A DNA stretch of 64,000 nucleotides from positions 2,356,001 through 2,420,000 of the forward strand of contig JANUWF010001101.1 in the NCBI GenBank assembly GCA_026120185.1. The letters run 5' to 3'. The stretch is from Voacanga thouarsii (lineage: Eukaryota; Streptophyta; Magnoliopsida; Gentianales; Apocynaceae). Below, piece by piece: positions 1-12,253 of this stretch. The translations under genes were made by a program, and so were the position numbers. Within the stretch, counting starts at the first letter, position 1. Each line of letters opens with the position of its first letter. The notes below the pieces were generated by a model, which made no database searches, had not been told where the DNA came from, and was given only the letters and a program-made list of their open reading frames with translations.

Positions 1-902
1 TGTGAATGTATAGTTGCCGAAGGTGGTCTGTACTCCATCTCGATTGGCTTCTTTGCACTTGAGAGTTTTAGAAAAGCCTTAATCTTGCAGAATTTGGTTC
101 CTGAACATATGTCGGACTATGTGACCTTGTAGGTGATTTTCCATAGATATGGATCATTTATTGAGAAGTATGACTACTCGTAATAGTGTAAATCGATAGG
201 ACAGTTAATGGGGTATTTGTATTCGGCCTGTAATTGGTCAGGACTGATCAATCTAGTATTAAAAACAGACACGTTACAATTTCCTGCACATTGAAGGGTG
301 TCTCTGGTTTATATCTGGCGTGGCTGATCACCTACAAATCAACCATGAAATTTTTAAAAAATGTGATTATATATTGATAAAAGATTTTCATGACTGATTC
401 GCAGGCAATCAACTACAAATCGGTTACGGATATTTTTCGTGGCTAATCACCTGCAAATCAGCCTCGAAATTTTTTATATTGATGAAAATTTTTCGTGACT
501 GATTAGTAGGTGATCAACCATGGATATTGTTTAAAATTTAATTATATTTGTGGCCAATTCATGGCTGATCACCTATGAAACAGCCACAAATATTTTTTAA
601 AAATATTATTATATATTGATGAGAGATTTTCGTGACTAGTTTGTAGATGATCAGTCATGAATCGGCTACGAATATTTTTCGTGGCTGATCACCTACATAT
701 CAGCCACGAACATTTTAAAAATATTTGTAAGTGATCAGCCATGTATATTTTTCGTGACTGATCTCCTATGAATCAACCATGAAAATTTTTCAACAATATA
801 ATCAATTTTTTTTTAAAAAAATTCGCAGGTGATTTGTAGGTGATCTCCTACATCGATTTTCATGACTGATTTCCATGGCGGATTCACTAGTTTGTAGTAG
901 TG
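1..902. mobile_element. CACTA (En/Spm-type) transposon terminus, truncated by window edge
   Basis: The segment ends in TTTGTAGTAGTG, whose reverse complement CACTACTACAAA is a typical CACTA terminal inverted repeat. Inside it, from about 310 to 895, a short motif recurs in both orientations: CGTGGCTGATCACCTAC followed by AATCAGCCACGAA, with variants near 320, 430, 490, 560, 640, 690, 735 and 860. Each unit is itself nearly palindromic. Such subterminal repeats are where the CACTA element's own DNA-binding protein is expected to bind. Positions 1-300 show no recognisable coding sequence. The other end and the transposase gene lie outside the window, so autonomy cannot be judged. Confidence 0.7.
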
Positions 903-2454
903 TAACTGATTTTCCTTCTTTCCCCGGTGCATACATAATTTTTCAAACCAACTTTCAAGATCTCACTTGCTAAATTAATAGCAATTCCAATACAATGAAT
1001 AGCTCTATACCAGCTGTGTGGTTTGGTTTGTCAATCTCCTATATTATTATTAAACTTTCCTATTGAATTGTGTTAGTTTGACAGACAAAAATAAAAAGTT
1101 CAAGGAACATAACAAATTATAAACTCAAGTTGGCTATCAACAAGCCTACGTCTGCGGGTCCTAAGCCAATCAAAAAGATCCACTAAAACTTCAACAAAAG
1201 TTATAGGAATATAATTATTTCAATCACCAAGTGATTCCTAATAAACTTTGAGAAAATACCATGCTAGTGTTCTTTGTCAAACCCCTGAAAATCTTTGTTA
1301 AACCCAACTATCTCAATTGAAATCCCTTCAATTTCAGTTGCTACAGCATAGCGGTACTTTATTTGACTCCAAAAAACATTCTGACCAGAAAGGTATTTGC
1401 TTTAAAGAAGAATAATTTAAATCCTTCAAGAAAATAATGTATTATTGTAGCTAATAATTTGAATTGAGAAGTATACTTCAACAATAAATACCAGCAAGCA
1501 TGTGAATGTTTATGCTTGCAAAACCACTTAGAATATCTGCATTAGATACTTTCTGTTACCTCGACCACAGTCAAGAGATAGTTATGAAACACGTTTCACT
1601 TTCTGAAATGCCTTAGTTGAATATATGTAACCAACAACAGGACATTAGTTGTTTCCTAATCAACTTAGAAAACTGTAAAAATTTTCTCCAGGCTCTAAAA
1701 CACTGCAACCCTTTTTACACTTGAATTCAATGAAATCGTTAGTATATAAAAACCAAAATCTTTCTAGTCCAACTGGACTTATTTACGCATCAAACATTAA
1801 CAACAAAGTAATTTCTAGATCAGCCTCAATATGTCAAGTAGCCTGATTGAATATGCTTGTCAGATGCAATCTTAACAATGACCTTAACAAAATATTCTTA
1901 TTTTTCTTAAAATTTACGTTTACACTATTTAGTATATATTAATTAAACATAAAAATGTTCTTGTTATGTGACTAGGTCTCGTATAATGTATAAATTAATT
2001 AGTGTTTCAAATACTAGTTATACATTAACTTGGTCCTTTGTATAATCATTATGCAAGTAGAACCGTGCTCCAACTTGCAACATTGTGGGTCCTCCCCAAT
2101 AATATAAGACCTTTTACATATCAAAATAATTTCATGCATGACTTAACCAAAAATTTGCCAAAATCATACACTAATTAATTCCATAAATAAAAATCCACCA
2201 ACAACCAAAATTTCCAAAATTCAAACAATTAACTTATTACATCATAAAGTAAATGTAACTTACAATATCTCAATCCATAATTTAGTGCTCAAATATCCAA
2301 TAAAAATAATTAACTAAAATATAATGTCAAAATTAACCTCTATTGGCATCCTTTATATATAGGAGTTTTGCAGCATTGATCATCGCTAATATTTGGAAGG
2401 AGAAAATTAAGAGGTGAGCATAACCTCTTATCGTAAGGAGTATAACACTTCCTC

Positions 2455-2490
<36 letters not shown>

Positions 2491-4339
2491 TAGTTTGAGT
2501 ATAATGAAAGATAATATTAATTGATCCCCTAATAACATTATTTGATTGCTTAGTTGCATATATTGCGAAAAAAAATGTAAGCAACATAAATAATGAATTG
2601 ATCATACAATGTTTCCGGAATATTTATAGTCATCATGAATAATTCTAATATTATTAGTTTAGTTTTTTTTACTTTTAATCCTTTTATTAGACTGTAATTA
2701 ATTTTTTGAACTAAGTATGACCAATATGAGTACAATAAAAGATACTCCATCCGTCCCAAATTATTTGTCAACTTTTACCGATTATGCGAAGATTAAGAAA
2801 AGTAAGTTTTTTAATTAATTAAACGTTCTTTTTCATTTTTACTTTTATAATTTAATGATAAGTATATCTCTTTATATTAATAAGAACATAAATTTCAAAA
2901 ATTTGATATAATTTCAAATTACTTCTCTCTGTCAAATATTTAATTCTTGTTAGAAAATTAGTCAAAATATTGATGAGTATTTAATTCCCTCTCAAATTAT
3001 TGTTGCTATCTTTAAATCTTGATTTCCTAAAGGAACGATAATTTAGAATAAAAATTAAATTAGAAAGTGAATTGATAATTTAGAATGAAAAGAATAATAT
3101 TAATTGATCCCATGAGTTAGGGATCGTGACTTCGTCACCGTGAATGAGCAACAAACTTGAGCACCAAGTTGAAAATATCAACGGTCGTCAAACTTATAGC
3201 CAAATTACGTAATCAGGATGGGGATGACCGACACCCACTAATACAATACAATTCAAATCGAAATAGATATTTTTTATTTGGATTCGGTTTGAAAGTTAAC
3301 TAAATTGAAGATTGGAACCTATATATTGTAATAATTTAAGCGGGTAAATTCCTTTTTAATAGGGAATTTAAATTTAATAGTAATTTTTATAATTTAATTT
3401 ATAAGATGTTTTTAAAGTAAATCTCTAAAGTTCAAATAAATATCAGTGATTAAAGATACTATTTTCAAAAATTGCTCTATGGGAAAGAAGCTAACGGCAT
3501 TTAAAAATAATATTGTAACCTAATTAACAATTATTTTATGAATTTCTTTAGTATTTTTTTTAGTTGTTTCTTATTACTTTAAAATTGACGTATTATTAAC
3601 AAACTATAATATTATGATGTGTTATTTAATTGTAAGTTATATACATTTTAAAATCGATCAAATCGAACCAAATCAACCTAAATAGGTACAAACTAAACCC
3701 AATAATTTGAAAAAGATTTAAATGGTTTTATTTTATTTGAAAATTTTTAAATCGAAATTATTAGCTTGATTTAAAATTTGAGCAAAACAGAACCATGAAC
3801 CCTGAGGAGGCATCCGAAGCCCCCTGCAATCCCCATTTTTTCTTTTTAATTCTACAAAAAGTAAAAGAGATGTTGTGGTTTTACTATTGAGTGCGTGAAT
3901 TTAGCCCCTTTATCCATCTTCTTCCCCATGATAAGTATGACCTATAGATGCTCAGAATTTTTAGTAGTCAAGAGCATTTGTGTCTTTTACTACAACTCTT
4001 TACAAAATGCCAAAAGCACCCCGAATCAGCCCTGCATTTAATTTGGTGAGCTTGAATATAATAAAGGACCAAGAGAAAGAGACGAACCTTGTGATATCGT
4101 CTTCATTGCCGGGTGGTGCATTAACTCTACTTATTGCATCAAAGGATACAAATTAATTTAAACCCTGGAACGAATAGCAGGTGGTTTCATTCAATTTTGG
4201 TGCGGAAAGCCAGAGAGGGAAACATGAATGTTGCATGACAATATAGAGAGGATTATGAATCTCAATCCAAAAGAACGTAACCGTTCCTGCTTGGAACTCA
4301 GATATTTTATCTGATATGTCAAAAGTTTTTCTTGCTGTT
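903..4339. other. Gene-free AT-rich stretch
   Basis: No credible coding sequence was found. It holds a GT/AT microsatellite at about 2458-2491. A Stowaway-like 5' end (TACTCCATCCGTCCC) lies near 2743 but has no matching right end. A TCGGTTTG/AATCGAA-rich patch at about 3200-3800 resembles an old hAT-type MITE without clear ends. Confidence 0.5.
2458..2491. repeat. (GT)n(AT)n microsatellite
   Basis: A GT run passes directly into an AT run. It is a simple dinucleotide repeat. Confidence 0.9.
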
Positions 4340-5140
4340 GAAACCTAATCACCACACTTCCAATTCATATCCACAATTGCAAGTTTTTAAATATGAACTT
4401 GCAAGCCAATCTTCAAATCCTTGAGTCAAGCACAAAAGGCCAAAAATATCAATAAAGAGACACTATTCCAATCCACAGGCTCATCCACCATCCTACGCAG
4501 AACATTCAGTACTTCACTCAGAAAACCATGCTCCAAAACCTCAGTCACGATGGAATTATATGGGCAAATTTCTGATCCGGGCACCTCACTGAAAACTATC
4601 AGAGTCCCCGTCCACATCTCCACAAACCAAACACACTGACAAAAGTGCATTCTTCACATACTGATGGAAAACCAATCCAGACTTGTCTTGACTGCATTAC
4701 CTCTGACCCTGTCGGCCTTCACAAAGGAAGTCATGATCAACACAAAAGAAAGAACCTTGGATAATAGTAATTGATTAGGGTACAAGCGTTCATTTCACCA
4801 GTTATTGTCCACTCTAATCATGCCTTTGACGATAACCCGTTATGCAAAAATCTGCCGCTGAAATACACCATGGCACCCTCTTTCTCAAGCACATTCCATC
4901 GAAAACCTTTTGATCAATGGATAGAAGATCACATTTCAGCAAATCACCTTCTTGGTCACATTGTAGACACAGTCTTGGTTTGGTAATGACAAGTGGGAAT
5001 CAATAATTTCGCCAATCTTGAGTTTCCTTGCATCAGCTGAGCCGCTGTTTCAGTAACTTGATCCAAGAGGTGCGGCGGTCTGGTGTGAAGCCGTGAAGCG
5101 CCACCGTACCTATCAGCTGAGAACCGCGCGGGAATCAAGA
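4340..5140 (-). pseudogene. PPR-type (pentatricopeptide repeat) gene remnant
   Basis: Read on the - strand in three shifting frames, this region gives pieces that resemble plant PLS-class PPR proteins. They are KLKIGEIIDSHL, then KVFDGM, then a long stretch with CPYNSIVTEVLEHGFLSEVL followed by NVLRRMVDE and NSVSLLIFLAFCA, and then LKDLKIGLQVHI. The pattern 'NSI..VL.HG...EVL.VLRRMVDE...NSV.LL..L.FCA' followed by 'G.QVH' fits one PPR unit plus the start of the next. PPR proteins bind organelle RNA. Frameshifts and stops (for example at 4956-4958 and near 4426) break it, and no complete set of repeats remains. It is most likely a truncated pseudogene. Assignment is by eye from motif spacing only. 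Confidence 0.5.
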
Positions 5141-5570
5141 CTCAAGTAGTGCGTTTTGGGTGGGCATTGCGGGACTGGACCATTGGATTTCCAATTATTC
5201 AATAAATTGGGCCGCTGTTGAGTAGCCTTCCTTGCTTGGATTTTAAAAAACAGTGGCCCTCCATCTCCTATTGTGGTTAAGTGGGCTACCAGTTAAACTG
5301 AAGCACATAATGAATCAGCTTCACTTGACCATTGGATAACCTCTTATTCGAACTTATTTATTTGATATTGGAAGCGTGTAAAAGTTGTTTAATTACATAT
5401 TTAATTAAAATTAAAACCATCTATTATACAAATATTCTTAGTCAAATATCGATCATTTTATAAGTTTGTTTCGAAATATTGTCGAATATATGATTATTGT
5501 AAACTACTATATAAATTTAATATTTTAAATGTATCATTAGTTAAAAAAGATTAACTAAGGATAGCACAAA

Positions 5571-6301
5571 TAAGAGTATATTCGAATCAAATTAAGTCGA
5601 ATCCTAAAATAATCGAATCAAATTTTATTATTTTTATGTAAGGTTCGAATTCAAATTCAAGTTCGAATCGAATGTCAAATATCGATTCGAACTTGACTCG
5701 AAATTCGATTGTATTAAGTGTAAAAGTTTGAATTCAACTTCAAGATCAAATTCGAATTTAAATAAATAATTATAAGATTAATATATTTAGTCCCTAGAGT
5801 TTAGTTTTTATAATGTTTTAATCCTTAATATTTTTTCTGCCGTTATAATTCTTAATGATTTTTTTCTACTATTATGAACCATAATTTTTTACTTTTAGGG
5901 GCCATACTAGTTGATTTTTTAGATAGAAAAATAAAATATCAGGGATCATAATGACAGAAAAATCATTAAGGACAATAATGACAGAAAAATATTAATAATG
6001 AAAATATTACAAACCTCAAACTTTAAAGTAAGGATCAAATAGGCTAATTTCTCTAAATAATTCATAATGTAATATATTATAAATAATATATGTTATATAT
6101 TAATTAATTAATTAATTAATCGAACATATTTAAGAGCCTTCGCACCTAATACTTAAATATTCGAATTCGATTTGTTTAAAATTCGAGTCTAAACATAAGA
6201 TTTATATTCAAATTTGAACTCGATATTTCAAATTCGAACCAAGATGTTATCAAGTCAAACTCAAACATATTGGACAAATGTTGAATTTATTTACATTCTT
6301 A
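5571..6301. mobile_element. Degenerate hAT-type MITE, interrupted by a Mutator-type MITE
   Basis: The ends TAAGAGTATATTCG and TTTACATTCTTA are decayed versions of the ends of the MITE at 25615-26070 (TAGGGGTGTACTCG when that copy is reverse-complemented). The order of internal TTCGAATTCGAA-type blocks and the (AATT)n core also matches that copy in reverse orientation. The flanking 8-mers AGCACAAA (5563-5570) and AGCGCGAG (6302-6309) match at 5 of 8 positions, as expected of an old 8-bp hAT target duplication. A separate element (5772-6053) plus its 9-bp duplication splits it. Confidence 0.65.
5772..6053. mobile_element. Mutator-type foldback MITE, copy 1
   Basis: This is a 282-bp segment whose two halves are imperfect inverted repeats. 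The left arm carries TTTAGTCCCTAGAGTTTAG and the right arm CTTTAAAGTAAGGATCAAAT, and the whole element can fold into one hairpin. It is flanked by a perfect 9-bp direct repeat TAAATAATT (5763-5771 and 6054-6062), the duplication size of Mutator-like elements. A homologous copy with its own, different 9-bp duplication is at 26715-26991, which supports the boundaries. Confidence 0.75.
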
Positions 6302-7680
6302 AGCGCGAGTGCTCGACTGAGGCGCCATACAATTAACTAGTGTATATATATAAGAGAATAGTGCCCCTACTATCTCTTGGATAATAGCTCTGTCGTCTTT
6401 TGGGTAATAACTGATGTGTATATATATTATAATTGTTCTATAATCCTAATTTTATTTTATTTTAAACAATTTTATGTATTACTATTTAGTTAAAAAAGAA
6501 ATTGTTGCTCATGAAAAATTATTATTCTTGTGGGAAATTGATCAATAACTTATTCAAAACAAATAAAAATGCAATTTAAATTATGAAAATTTCTTTAAAA
6601 GGGAAAGAAAAAAAATATTGTTCCTCATTTTTATTCCTAATTTAGATGGTAAAATTTATTCATATACTGTTTTATATATTTTGCACACCAGTAAGATTTA
6701 TTTTTATACTTTCTCTATTTGTAGATGTTTTATTTCAAATAAAAATATCTAAAATGGAACAAAATATTAATAAAAATAAAAAGATTTTCTCCAAAAGAAA
6801 AAAAAACTTTAAAATGAATAAAATTTTGCTTGAATTCTCAAATGAAAATTATTAAAAAAATAATAATATTGTAAAGTTACACTTACATAAAGAGTATATT
6901 ATATTAATAACATATATTTTATTTTTAAAATATAGATATATATGTAAAGAGAATTTTCCCTTCCCCTTGCCTCCACTGGGATATATGTAGCTGCGCCCAT
7001 TGGCTTTTGCTGGCCACATTCTTCAGCAGCCACAAAAATAACCGATTATTAGGACGTGGATTCAAAAGTAGAAGAAAAATGTTTACTTTTACTACCAGCT
7101 GCGAGTTTTTATTAATAAAAAAATAAAAAATAGTCAAAAATATGTTTACACCTTGATAGATATTTCGTAAGTGTTGCAGCAATACCTCTTAATTTTGAAA
7201 AAAATTGTTAAAACTTAACAAAGGATCAATGGTTCATTTATATTAGTTTGATGGTACAATAATTTTATTAAATAGTTCAAGCATAAGTGTGTTGGTTTTA
7301 TATTATATTTAATTTTTATTAATGTAAATATAATTTTAAATTTTATAAAAAATTTATACATTTAAAAATTAATATTATGAACTATTTAAAATAAATAATA
7401 AAAGTGTCAATATTTCACAAATAAAATTCACTTCATTAAATTTATTTTTTCTTCAAAGCAAGCTTAAATCAGTTTTTTTTTTTTAATTCGGCCAAAAAAG
7501 TTCCAATCCAACTACACCTTAAAAATAAAACTTTTAAGAAAGAATTGACAATATTGAATCGACTCACTTCCTAGATTTAAACTAGTAATATATATTTATT
7601 TTTATAATTTTTAAAAACTCTAAAAGATGAACTGTTATAATAAAGGTGCCGTTCAATTAATTTGAAATACTTTCTATCTC

Positions 7681-7723
<43 letters not shown>

Positions 7724-8687
7724 GCTCATTTCATCACAAATTGAACCCTTCACGTATAGACAACTTTCCTATGATCTCCACCAGTTAAATACAAAAATTT
7801 TTAATTGTGGTTTTCTCTTTCTGACATGATTTCGTCTCTTCCTTTTTGTCCAGATACTGATAGCAGACGTTTATTTTGACGTATTCTTTTCGTATCTGAG
7901 TTTTTTTTTGTGTGTGTGGGTGTTTCCTTATCTGATAGTCACTACAGAGCTTTGGTATCTTGCGGACGACCTGAGACTTTATTGCAAAAAACATGGGATT
8001 TGTTGGGCTGAATGTTTGCATTTACACGTGTTTTCTTCGAATCTTTCTTGCTCAAGCTTTTAACTGCCCGCAACGTCTTAACTCATTCGTCTCAGGGATG
8101 TAAACTTAAACTTGGAGTTTTGAGTTTTATCGAATTTGAGTTAACTTTTAATTGAAATTTAATATAACAATTTGAATCTATATTTAACTTACAGTATGTT
8201 TGATTGAGGTGAAAAGAGGAATAAAAAAATAAAAATATATAAATTTAGATGTTTTACGTCATTTGATTAAGAAGGAAAAATGAAAGAGAAGTAAATTAAC
8301 AATGGATGTCCTCCTACGTCAGTAAAATAGCTCGTCAAAATTTGAATGGATTGAGACATATATCAAAATAATATTTGTTATTTATTTTCCTTTCACTTCA
8401 ACTAAATAAAATAAAAGTTAACTATATTTATTCTCTCTAATATATAAAAGTAGAAGTTCTTCTCTCTCTCCTCTTTTCTCTCCCCCTCCGCCTTTGTGAG
8501 CCAAACATAGGGTTAGTTTTTAACTTGGTTTAAGTTTAATATTTTTATTTTATTTAAAAATTCTAAATATATTTACATAAATAAATTTAACTCTTAAGCC
8601 GAATAAATCCAAGTTTAAGTTCTTGTGCTATCAAGCTGACTGGTGCTTCTACAATTAAATTGTCAAGTTAGAGTTTTAATATTTTTT
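6302..8687. other. Gene-free AT-rich stretch
   Basis: No coding sequence can be supported. It holds a (TA)n microsatellite at about 7684-7719. A possible small MITE lies at about 8203-8507, where TATGTTTGATTG and CCAAACATA form short inverted ends. Confidence 0.45.
7684..7719. repeat. (TA)n microsatellite
   Basis: An uninterrupted AT dinucleotide run. Confidence 0.9.
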
Positions 8688-10042
8688 AGGGTAAATGGCA
8701 CAATTTGTCCTTAAACTTAACAAAAACGCTATGTTTGCCTCTTATCTTCATTTCCATATTTTTTTGCCCTTGAACATTATAAACTTATTATTAGTTGTCC
8801 TTCCGTTTAAATTGAACGGTAACCCATGATGAAATGACTTTATGCAACCTACACATGACCTTCCTAAAGGATATTTTGGTCAATACATGTGGGCATATAA
8901 AAGGACCGGCACAAATTGCCTCTGAATTTAACAAAAATGTGTTGTTTACCCCTCAACTTCATTTCCATAAAATTTTGTCTTTAAATTATATGAACTTATC
9001 ATTAGTTATCCTTCTATCCAAATTGAGCGTTAACCCGTGACGGAATCACCTCGTGATCTGCACATGACCTTTTAAAGGGTATTTTCATCCAAGGGACAAA
9101 AAAGAGTATCACCTCACCAAATAAAGCCCTACCTTCTTCTTCTTACATCCACTTTATTCTACCTCAACACGAGTTTAACTAGTAGAATCAGATTTATTTT
9201 CAACCATGCTAAGAAATTAAATTATCTCTAAAATACAGATGTGGGAGATTTTAATATTCTAAATTTAAGAATATTTTGGTCAATACATATTGGTCACATT
9301 ATGCATACCATTCTCCTCAAATTTTTCTAATTTTGTCGAAGATCCGTTTGTATTTGAGAAAATCCTATTTCAATCTCCAATCAAGCCTCCTCTAAAATAC
9401 AAACGGGTCTTCGACAAAAGTAGAAAAGTTTGAGGAGAATGGTATGCATGATGTGACCAAAATATTCTTAATTTCAGGATATTGAAATCTCCTATATCTG
9501 TATCTTGGAGATAATTTCTTGGTATGATTGAAAATAAATCTAATTTTACTGGTTAAACTCGTGTTGAGACAAAGCAAAGTGGATGTGGGAAGAAGAAGGT
9601 AAGACTTTATTTGGTGAGGTGATGCACTTTTTTTGTCCCCTGAATGAAAATACACTTTAAAAAGATCATGTGCAGATCACATGAGATGATTCTGTCATGA
9701 GTTAACGCTCAATTTGAAAAGAAGGGCAATTAGTATTAAGTTTATATAGTTTAAAGGCAAAATTTTGTAGAAATGAAGTTGAGGGGCAAACAACACATTT
9801 TTGTTAAGTTTAGGGGCATGCAATTTGTGCCAATCCTTTTATATGCCCATATGTATTGACCAAAACATCCTTTAGAAAGATCATGTATGGGTCACGTGGA
9901 GTCATATGGGTTAACGATTATTTTAGATGGAAGGATAATTAATGATAAGTTTATATAGTTTAAGGACAAAAATTTACGAAAATGAAGTTGAGACAAACAT
10001 CGCATTTTTGTTAAATTCGGGGTAAATTTTGCCATTTACCCT
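8688..10042. repeat. Large foldback (palindromic) element
   Basis: The left end AGGGTAAATGGCACAATTTG and the right end CAAATTTTGCCATTTACCCT begin two long arms. They run as 8688-9355 and 9395-10042 and are imperfect reverse complements along nearly their full length, with a loop of about 39 bases. Paired landmarks include GTCGAAGATCCGTTTGTATTT/AAATACAAACGGGTCTTCGAC and the CTTCATTTCC/AAATGAAG blocks. Each arm also contains a tandem duplication of a unit of roughly 220 bp (AACTTAACAAAAA...CACATGACCTT), so four related units are present. No transposase and no clear target duplication were found. Transcription through it would give a long hairpin RNA. Confidence 0.85.
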
Positions 10043-11318
10043 ACTTTTTACTTCAATTCATATAAAATTTAAACAAATTTTACTCGATTTAATTTATTTA
10101 CTCTCCTATTTATATATAAAAATTACTGGATGTGTAACTATTTTTTCTGTTTTATCAAAATTTTGTAGGAGGCAAATTTAATGAAAAGGGGTAGCTGTTA
10201 ATTCTAAAAGTGTGAGTTTTGGGTTTTTCTTTTTCCCCAAATGAATGGGAGGACATTTTTTAGTGATTATTAGGTACGCCAATATCTCTCACTCTTTTTT
10301 TTTTTTTTTTTTTTGCTTTAATTTTCTGCATTTGAAAATCGTAGTTAAAATGAAAAAAACATCTAAATTAAATGGTTTATTTAATTAGTAGATTGTCAAG
10401 GTGACCTGAAAAGAAAAGAAATATTTGAGTGCGCCAATCGTTTATACTTATCAATATAATTATTTGTACATGACGTTTTAATTACTATGCTTTGTAGTCA
10501 GAGCTGAAAAAAAATCTAATGCAAAATATGGATAACATTACCTATTATTTTTGCCTTCCCTAAACAATAATATGGTGTAGGAATATAAATAAGAATACTC
10601 CTCCCAATCGATTATACCTTACAACAGAATTGTATTTTAAGATGGAATCTATATAATATATTATTTTTAACGCATGTAGTATCATATGATTAACTTTGGT
10701 TAAAATGTTGGATAGAATAATTGTTCACCATTTGATTAAATTTTATTTAAGATAATTACATAATTTAACAAATCAATCATAAAATTATAAAATCAACTAA
10801 AATATAATTTACTATATAATTTCAAATATTTCTTCCTTCCTCTCCTTGAATTGGAGATTTAATTTTGGTACCTTTTTCTTAAAAAAAAATAATATTGAAA
10901 TATTTTCACACACCAAAATTCTGATTCCAAACAAGAAAAAATTATACAACTGAATTCTATTTCAACTCTAATCGTATTGATATATAAGAAAAAGAAAAAG
11001 GAAATACCCTACCTTACATGATTATTTATTTTATTTAATAATAATATTGATATATTAAAAAAAAAAAAGAAAAACGGAAATACCCTACCTCTATGTAGTT
11101 ATTTATTTTCTTTAATGACATGATTATTTTTTTAGTAGATGAAATATACATGCAATCAACTTTTTGCAATAATCTTACATATTCTAAATATATATATGCT
11201 TTAATTTGAATTGATTTGTTAATTTTTCAATTACCTTAAGTAAATTTTAATTAGAAGATGTAATAATTATTCTATTTAAATTTAATTCTGTAGAGTGCAT
11301 GTATGTAGATTATATATA

Positions 11319-11382
<64 letters not shown>

Positions 11383-11734
11383 TATATGTTATGTGTGTGT
11401 GAGTTATAGTTATATACAACTCGTAAAATATTTATGCATATATTTATTGATTAATTCTTAAATGTCTAGCTCACATTTAGATTCATGAGACGATATCATT
11501 TGAAGTTTTTTGTGTAATAGTTTTCTATTATATAGTTTAATACTTTGGCATGAATTGAAGCTTCAATAGGTATGAATTTAACTTGGATTCCAACCAGGAT
11601 ACCTAAATTCAGTTGGCCATCATGAATTCCTTTTGCATGAAGGGATTGGGGGTCATTTAAATCATGCTTAAAAAAGCAATATTGTCATGCTCCCCTTCCG
11701 CCCTTTGATTTTTCTTTCTCCCTAGTTGATGGAG
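10043..11734. other. Gene-free AT-rich stretch upstream of the UPF0496 gene
   Basis: No coding sequence can be supported. It holds a poly-T run near 10297-10314 and a compound (TA)n(TTTA)n microsatellite at 11312-11384. Confidence 0.5.
11312..11384. repeat. (TA)n / (TTTA)n compound microsatellite
   Basis: AT dinucleotide repeats pass into about eight TTTA units. Confidence 0.9.
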
Positions 11735-11745
11735 TATTTATATAA
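11735..11745 (+). promoter_or_regulatory. Candidate TATA box for the UPF0496 gene
   Basis: TATTTATATAA lies about 510 bp upstream of the predicted start codon at 12254 and is the best TATA-like element there. The spacing implies a long 5' leader. Many TA-rich strings occur in this DNA, so this is only a candidate. Confidence 0.3.
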
Positions 11746-12253
11746 CCATACAACTGGCATAAAAAAAGTGACGAAACATCAATAAAGTTGGCTGCTAGAG
11801 TCACTTTCTTTTTCTTTCATGGAAGCCACCTTTTAGCCTTAACCCTTGCAAACATATTGGTCAAGTCTCCCACTCAAAATCTCAATAGTGTATGCTGCTA
11901 TCTATATAATCCACCCACCCCGTACCGAATCAAACTAGATGAGATGAGAATTGATGACATGGAAGCAGAATCTTGAAATTCATCTTTAAAACTGTCATTT
12001 GTGCTAGTGGCTTTAAAAGCTTCACTGACCTAACAGACAACCCTAATAAATTCAGGTGCTAATTGTTTCTGGCCCTTCATTTCCATTTCCACTTCTAAAC
12101 CTTTCGAAGTAACTCTTTACTTGGCCATCACAAACTCTTTCCTAATTCCTAACATTCTTTTCACGGAAGCAACCAAAACCTCCTCCTCATCATAGACGTT
12201 ATAACCTTAAGTCACCTCTGCTTTATTAATTTGCTCAAGAAAATTGTTGCAAG

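Noticed and set aside
6646..6855. 69-aa Lys/Asn-rich frame
   Set aside because: Its composition follows the AT content and it has no motif or context.
9392..9655. 87-aa frame on the - strand
   Set aside because: It lies entirely in the right arm of the foldback. The protein shows no motif and pairs with non-coding sequence in the other arm.
11788..11976. 62-aa frame upstream of the UPF0496 gene
   Set aside because: It opens at a TTG, shows no family motif, and lies where the 5' leader is expected.
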